64,000 nucleotides of DNA from Holophagaceae bacterium. Its GTDB lineage: Bacteria > Acidobacteriota > Holophagae > Holophagales > Holophagaceae. The translations under genes and the position numbers were made by a program. The DNA lies in NCBI GenBank assembly GCA_016710635.1, contig JADJVL010000018.1:1-64000 (forward strand). Direction: 5' to 3'. The notes beneath the pieces were generated by a model. The model had not been told where the DNA came from. It ran no database searches and saw only the letters and a program-made list of their open reading frames with translations. Below, piece by piece: positions 60,987-64,000 of this stretch; position 1 is the stretch's first letter, and each line of letters opens with the position of its first letter.

Positions 60987-61885
60987 ATGAGCCTCCTCTC
61001 CGTCCAGGGCCTCGGCCTCCGGCGGGGGGCGCACTGGACCCTGCGGGGCACCAGCTTCGAGGTCCAGCCCGGCGAGGCCTGGGGCATCGTCGGAGAAAGC
61101 GGCGCAGGCAAGACGACCCTCATGCAGCTGGTGCTGGGGCTGCTGGAACCGTCGGAAGGTGCCGTTGGCCTCAAAGCGAGGCCTGGTCCGGGCTTCGCGA
61201 AAAGGACCGGCGGGCGCGCCGGCCGCTGCTGCAGGCCGTCTTCCAGGATCCCGTGGCCAGCCTGCCGCCCCACCTCACGGGCTGGCAGATCCTCGACGAG
61301 CCCCTGGCCATCCACAAGCGCGGGGACTCGCGGGCGCGGCGGGAAGCTTCCGCCGCCATGGCGGCCCGGGTGAAGTTTCCCGAGCAGGCCCTGGACCAGC
61401 GGCCCGGGCGGTGGTCCGGAGGCCTCGCCCAGCGCCTCGCCGTGGGCCGGGCCCTCATGCTGCAGCCCGAACTGCTGGTCCTCGACGAGCCCTTGTCCGC
61501 CCTCGACCCCACCCTCGCCGGCCATCTCCTGGAACTGCTGCTGGAGTTGAAGGCCGCAGGGACGGCCCTTCTTTTCGTCAGCCATGACCTGCCCGCGGTG
61601 GCCCGCCTCTGCGACCAGATGCTCGTCCTCTACGGAGGCGAGCCCATGTGCCAGGGACCGGCGGCGGCGCTGCTGCGGGAGCTGCGCCACCCCTACCTGC
61701 GCGGGCTGTGGGAGGCCGTCCCGCACCTCGACGCCCCCCACGCGCCCCGCCGCTGGGGTGTGGAGGCCGTGCGGCCCGAGCAGGAGGGCGGCTGCCGGCT
61801 CTACCCGCGCTGTCCTTCCGCCACCGAGGCCTGCCGCATCGCGCCGCCCGAAGGCGCCGCGATGCGCTGCCACCATCCCTTCTAG
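60987..61885 (+). CDS. ABC transporter ATP-binding protein (oligopeptide type), apparent 1-base frameshift
   Basis: The frame from ATG 60987 carries Walker A (GIVGESGAGKTTLMQLVLGLL) and continues to about 61180, where the frame is lost. It resumes in another frame with LREKDRRARRPLLQAVFQDPVASLPP (Q loop), RWSGGLAQRLAVGRALMLQPELLVLDEPLSALDP (signature and Walker B), FVSHDLPAV (H loop) and the C-terminal CRLYPRCPSATEACR motif typical of Dpp/Opp ATPases. Total length 899 is one base short of a multiple of three, so restoring one base at 61179-61190 gives 299 residues. No permease genes accompany it. It probably serves an oligopeptide importer encoded elsewhere. Confidence 0.85.
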
Positions 61886-61911
61886 GCGGTCCTTCTAGCC
61901 CGTAACGCCGG

Positions 61912-63807
61912 CTATTCGTCGACGACCGTGCGATCCGGCATGTCGCTCACCCAGATGCCGTTCAGGCGGCCCCAGAGGGAGCTGAAGCCCGAGCGGAGGC
62001 GGCCCTGCTGCAGCATCTGGGCCTGCTCGGCCTGGATCAGGCGCTGGCCCGCTTCCCGCTGCAGCGTCTCGACGAGGGCCTTCCGCATGGCGAAATCCAC
62101 CGGCGCCATGGGCATCCGGGCGGTGACCTTGCCTACCCAGAGGCCCTGTTCCGTCCAGATGGGCGCGGAAGGCTTGCCGATGGCGCCGTCCAGCAGGGCC
62201 GTCCGCACCGCGGGATGCTCCCCGAAGCCCGCGTAGGCGTCCACGGTGGTGGACTCCGTGCGGACGCTCTGGCCCAGGGCCTGCAGGTCGCCGGAGGCGA
62301 GGGTGGCCTTGGTCTTTTCCACCAGGAGGCGGCGGGATTCCTCGAGGAGCCAGCCCGCGAGGACCTTTTCCCGGATCTCGGCGAGGGGCGGCACGGCGGC
62401 GGGCAGTTCCTCCTTCACCCGGAAGACCACCAGCTGATCGCCCGCGGCGATGACCTTGGAGACGGCCCCGACCTTGGCGGCGAAGGCCGCCTCGACCACC
62501 GGCTTTGGATTGTGGAGCCCTTCCACGACGGCGATGGGCTCGTTGAGGATGGGCTTGGAGGTGGCCATGGGCAGGTTCATCCCGCGGGCCGCGGCGGCGA
62601 ACTCGCCCTTCTTGCGCAGCTCCTCGAGCTTGGCCTTCGCGCGGGTGTCGAAGCGCTCCCGGGTCATCTGGGCCAGCAGCTCGCCCTTGACCTGCTCGAA
62701 GGGCGCACCGTGGGCCACCACCTTGATGAGGTGCACGCCGAAGGAGGTCCGGACCGGCTGGCTGACCTCGCCGACCTTCAGGGCCGCCGCGGCGTCCTCG
62801 AAGGGCTTCACCATCTGCCCCGGGCCGAACCAGCCCAGGTCGCCGCCCTTGCCCACGCCGGTGGGATCCATGGTGTTCTCGTTGGCGGCCTTGGCGAAGT
62901 CGAGACCGGCGGCGATCTTCGCCCGCAGGGCCACGGCCTTCTTCGTGGCTTCGGCGAAATCGGCCTCGGACTTCGCGGTGAAGAGGATGTGGCTGGCGCG
63001 GACCTGCTTGTCGTAGTCGGCCCGCTTGGCTTCGAAGGCCTTCTGCAGGGTCGCGTCGTCCAAGGGGGTCTGGTCCTTCATGACGGAGGGATCCAGCGCC
63101 ACGAACTGAAGCACCCGCCGGGCCGGCTGGCGGAAGCGCTCGCCGCTGCCCTTCAGGAATTCCGCCAGCTTGGCGTCGCCGGGGTCCGCCACGGTCTTGG
63201 CGTCCGCCTGGAGGAGCACGGCTTCGAAGGCGACCGTCTCGTGCCTGGCGCGCAGCTCGCGGTTCAGCCAGACCTCGTCCAGGGGGATGGAGGCGGCGAC
63301 CTGCTGGGACAGCTTGCGGTTCTGCAGGGAGGTGCGGGCGTCCTGCTCCCACTGGCGCAGGGAAAGGCCGTTCTCCCGAAGGATCATCTCGATGTCGGCG
63401 ATGGGCCTCAGGCTGCCGTCGGCCTGCAGGAAGACCGGCTGGCCCTTCAGCATCTCCTCCAGGCGCTCCCGGACCTCGCCATCCGTCACGACGACCCCGT
63501 GGCGTTCCGCCTGGGCCTGCTCGATCCGGCGCCGCGTGAGCTCCTGCAGCGCGTACTGGCGGAGCCTGGGCATCTCCTCGTCCACGTTCTGGCCCTTGGG
63601 GACGCCCCGGACCATGGTGACCAGGAGCCAGTCGAAGTCCCGCTTCAGGATGTCGTGGCCGTAGACCCGGGCCACCGCGCTGTCCGGGGTCTCGTTGGAA
63701 GTGTTGCCCGGGGCGAGGTAGGCCAGCATGCCCCCGGCGAGCAGCAGCATCATGCCGCCGGTGAGTGCCTGCTGGCCCTTGAAGACTTTTCGGAAATCCT
63801 GGAGCAT
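61912..63807 (-). CDS. PpiD/SurA-type periplasmic peptidyl-prolyl isomerase/chaperone
   Basis: A 631-residue protein starting at ATG 63807 (AAGGA six bases upstream). The short cytoplasmic start and membrane helix (ALTGGMMLLLAGGMLAYLA, about residues 14-32) match the PpiD anchor. SurA_N-like region: ARVYGHDILKRDFDWLLVTM and LRQYALQELTRRRIEQAQAERHGVVVTDGEVRERLEEML. A parvulin domain appears around residues 270-370: RASHILFTAKSEADF, GGDLGWFGPGQMVKPFEDAAAALKVGEVSQPVRTSFGVHLIKV. A second, degenerate PpiC-like region follows and the protein ends ISDMP-type strand IWVSDMPDRTVVDE. It is expected to help fold proteins leaving SecYEG. Confidence 0.87.
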   Translation of the reverse strand: MLQDFRKVFKGQQALTGGMMLLLAGGMLAYLAPGNTSNETPDSAVARVYGHDILKRDFDWLLVTMVRGVPKGQNVDEEMPRLRQYALQELTRRRIEQAQAERHGVVVTDGEVRERLEEMLKGQPVFLQADGSLRPIADIEMILRENGLSLRQWEQDARTSLQNRKLSQQVAASIPLDEVWLNRELRARHETVAFEAVLLQADAKTVADPGDAKLAEFLKGSGERFRQPARRVLQFVALDPSVMKDQTPLDDATLQKAFEAKRADYDKQVRASHILFTAKSEADFAEATKKAVALRAKIAAGLDFAKAANENTMDPTGVGKGGDLGWFGPGQMVKPFEDAAAALKVGEVSQPVRTSFGVHLIKVVAHGAPFEQVKGELLAQMTRERFDTRAKAKLEELRKKGEFAAAARGMNLPMATSKPILNEPIAVVEGLHNPKPVVEAAFAAKVGAVSKVIAAGDQLVVFRVKEELPAAVPPLAEIREKVLAGWLLEESRRLLVEKTKATLASGDLQALGQSVRTESTTVDAYAGFGEHPAVRTALLDGAIGKPSAPIWTEQGLWVGKVTARMPMAPVDFAMRKALVETLQREAGQRLIQAEQAQMLQQGRLRSGFSSLWGRLNGIWVSDMPDRTVVDE

Positions 63808-63892
63808 TTCATTCCTTCGAGTGGCCTTGGCCAGAATCCTCAAGGTTATCAAAGAGTGGCGCGCAGGCTAAACTGAAAGGCTTGGAGCGCGC

Positions 63893-64000
63893 ATGGCCAT
63901 TCATCCCGTGCTGACCTGGGGGGATCCCCGGCTCAAGCGGAACAGCGAAGACGTCGGGGCCTGGAGCCCGGAGCTGGATCAGCTCGTGGCGGACATGTTC
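63893..64000 (+). CDS. def: peptide deformylase, N-terminal fragment (window edge)
   Basis: An ATG at 63893 with GGAG upstream opens a frame of 36 codons to the window end. MAIHPVLTWGDPRLKRNSEDV matches the peptide deformylase N-terminus (LxxPDPxLRxxxxxV), and LDQLVADMF fits the first helix. The catalytic motifs lie outside the window. It is divergent from the PpiD-type gene, 85 bases away, and is the only evidence for the next operon. The call rests on the N-terminus only. Confidence 0.75.
   Translation, partial: MAIHPVLTWGDPRLKRNSEDVGAWSPELDQLVADMF

Overview
The window is GC-rich, densely coded bacterial chromosome from a Gram-negative organism. Large Oar-like TonB-dependent receptors with an N-terminal carboxypeptidase-regulatory-like domain, a sortilin/BNR-repeat exoprotein, DUF1501/DUF1800 pairs, paired PknB-type kinases and SPINDLY-type glycosyltransferases together point to Acidobacteriota, most likely class Holophagae (Geothrix/Holophaga relatives). 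That placement is inference from gene content; no rRNA gene is present. I saw no phage, insertion sequence or CRISPR array.

Layout. 1-16 kb: a truncated amino-acid permease, a DUF1800-DUF1501 operon, a small hydrolase, thiG, an NTF2-like protein, a secreted barnase-type RNase overlapping a barstar-like inhibitor, a PafA-like phosphatase, a YeiH-type transporter, a cysteine-dioxygenase-like enzyme, small secreted proteins, a hexapeptide acyltransferase, two related outer-membrane barrels, a glutathione peroxidase, a TonB_C-like protein and a LytS/LytTR two-component pair. 16-29 kb: a BNR-repeat exoprotein, a strong bidirectional terminator, then three consecutive Oar-like TonB-dependent receptors on the minus strand, with AT-richer spacers holding inverted repeats and terminators. 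29-32.7 kb: a pyrimidine phosphorylase, a membrane-anchored TPR-like protein, tRNA-Phe(GAA) with an unusual inverted repeat covering its 3' half, a SurA-like lipoprotein and a glutaredoxin-like protein.

32.7-47.2 kb is the most striking part. The cell-elongation genes mreB-mreC-mreD-mrdA-rodA run without a break into four tandem paralogues of cytosolic TPR/O-GlcNAc-transferase (GT41, SPINDLY-like) proteins and then ligA. From mrdA onward every junction is a 4-base ATGA stop/start overlap, which implies translational coupling. Two paralogous membrane Ser/Thr kinases follow. 50-64 kb: an NTF2-like lipoprotein, a Cys/Met-metabolism PLP enzyme, a CYTH-domain protein, a receiver protein with PPGTK repeats, a MerR regulator with a CarH-like cobalamin-binding half, an asparaginase, a phosphotransferase, serS, an oligopeptide-type ABC ATPase, a PpiD/SurA-type periplasmic foldase and the start of def.

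Five genes (two TonB receptors, deoA-like, mreC, ABC ATPase) are each broken by exactly one 1-base frameshift. mreC is normally needed for rod growth and its break lies in a C run, so uncorrected sequence errors are the likeliest explanation. These genes are annotated as single loci with an apparent frameshift.
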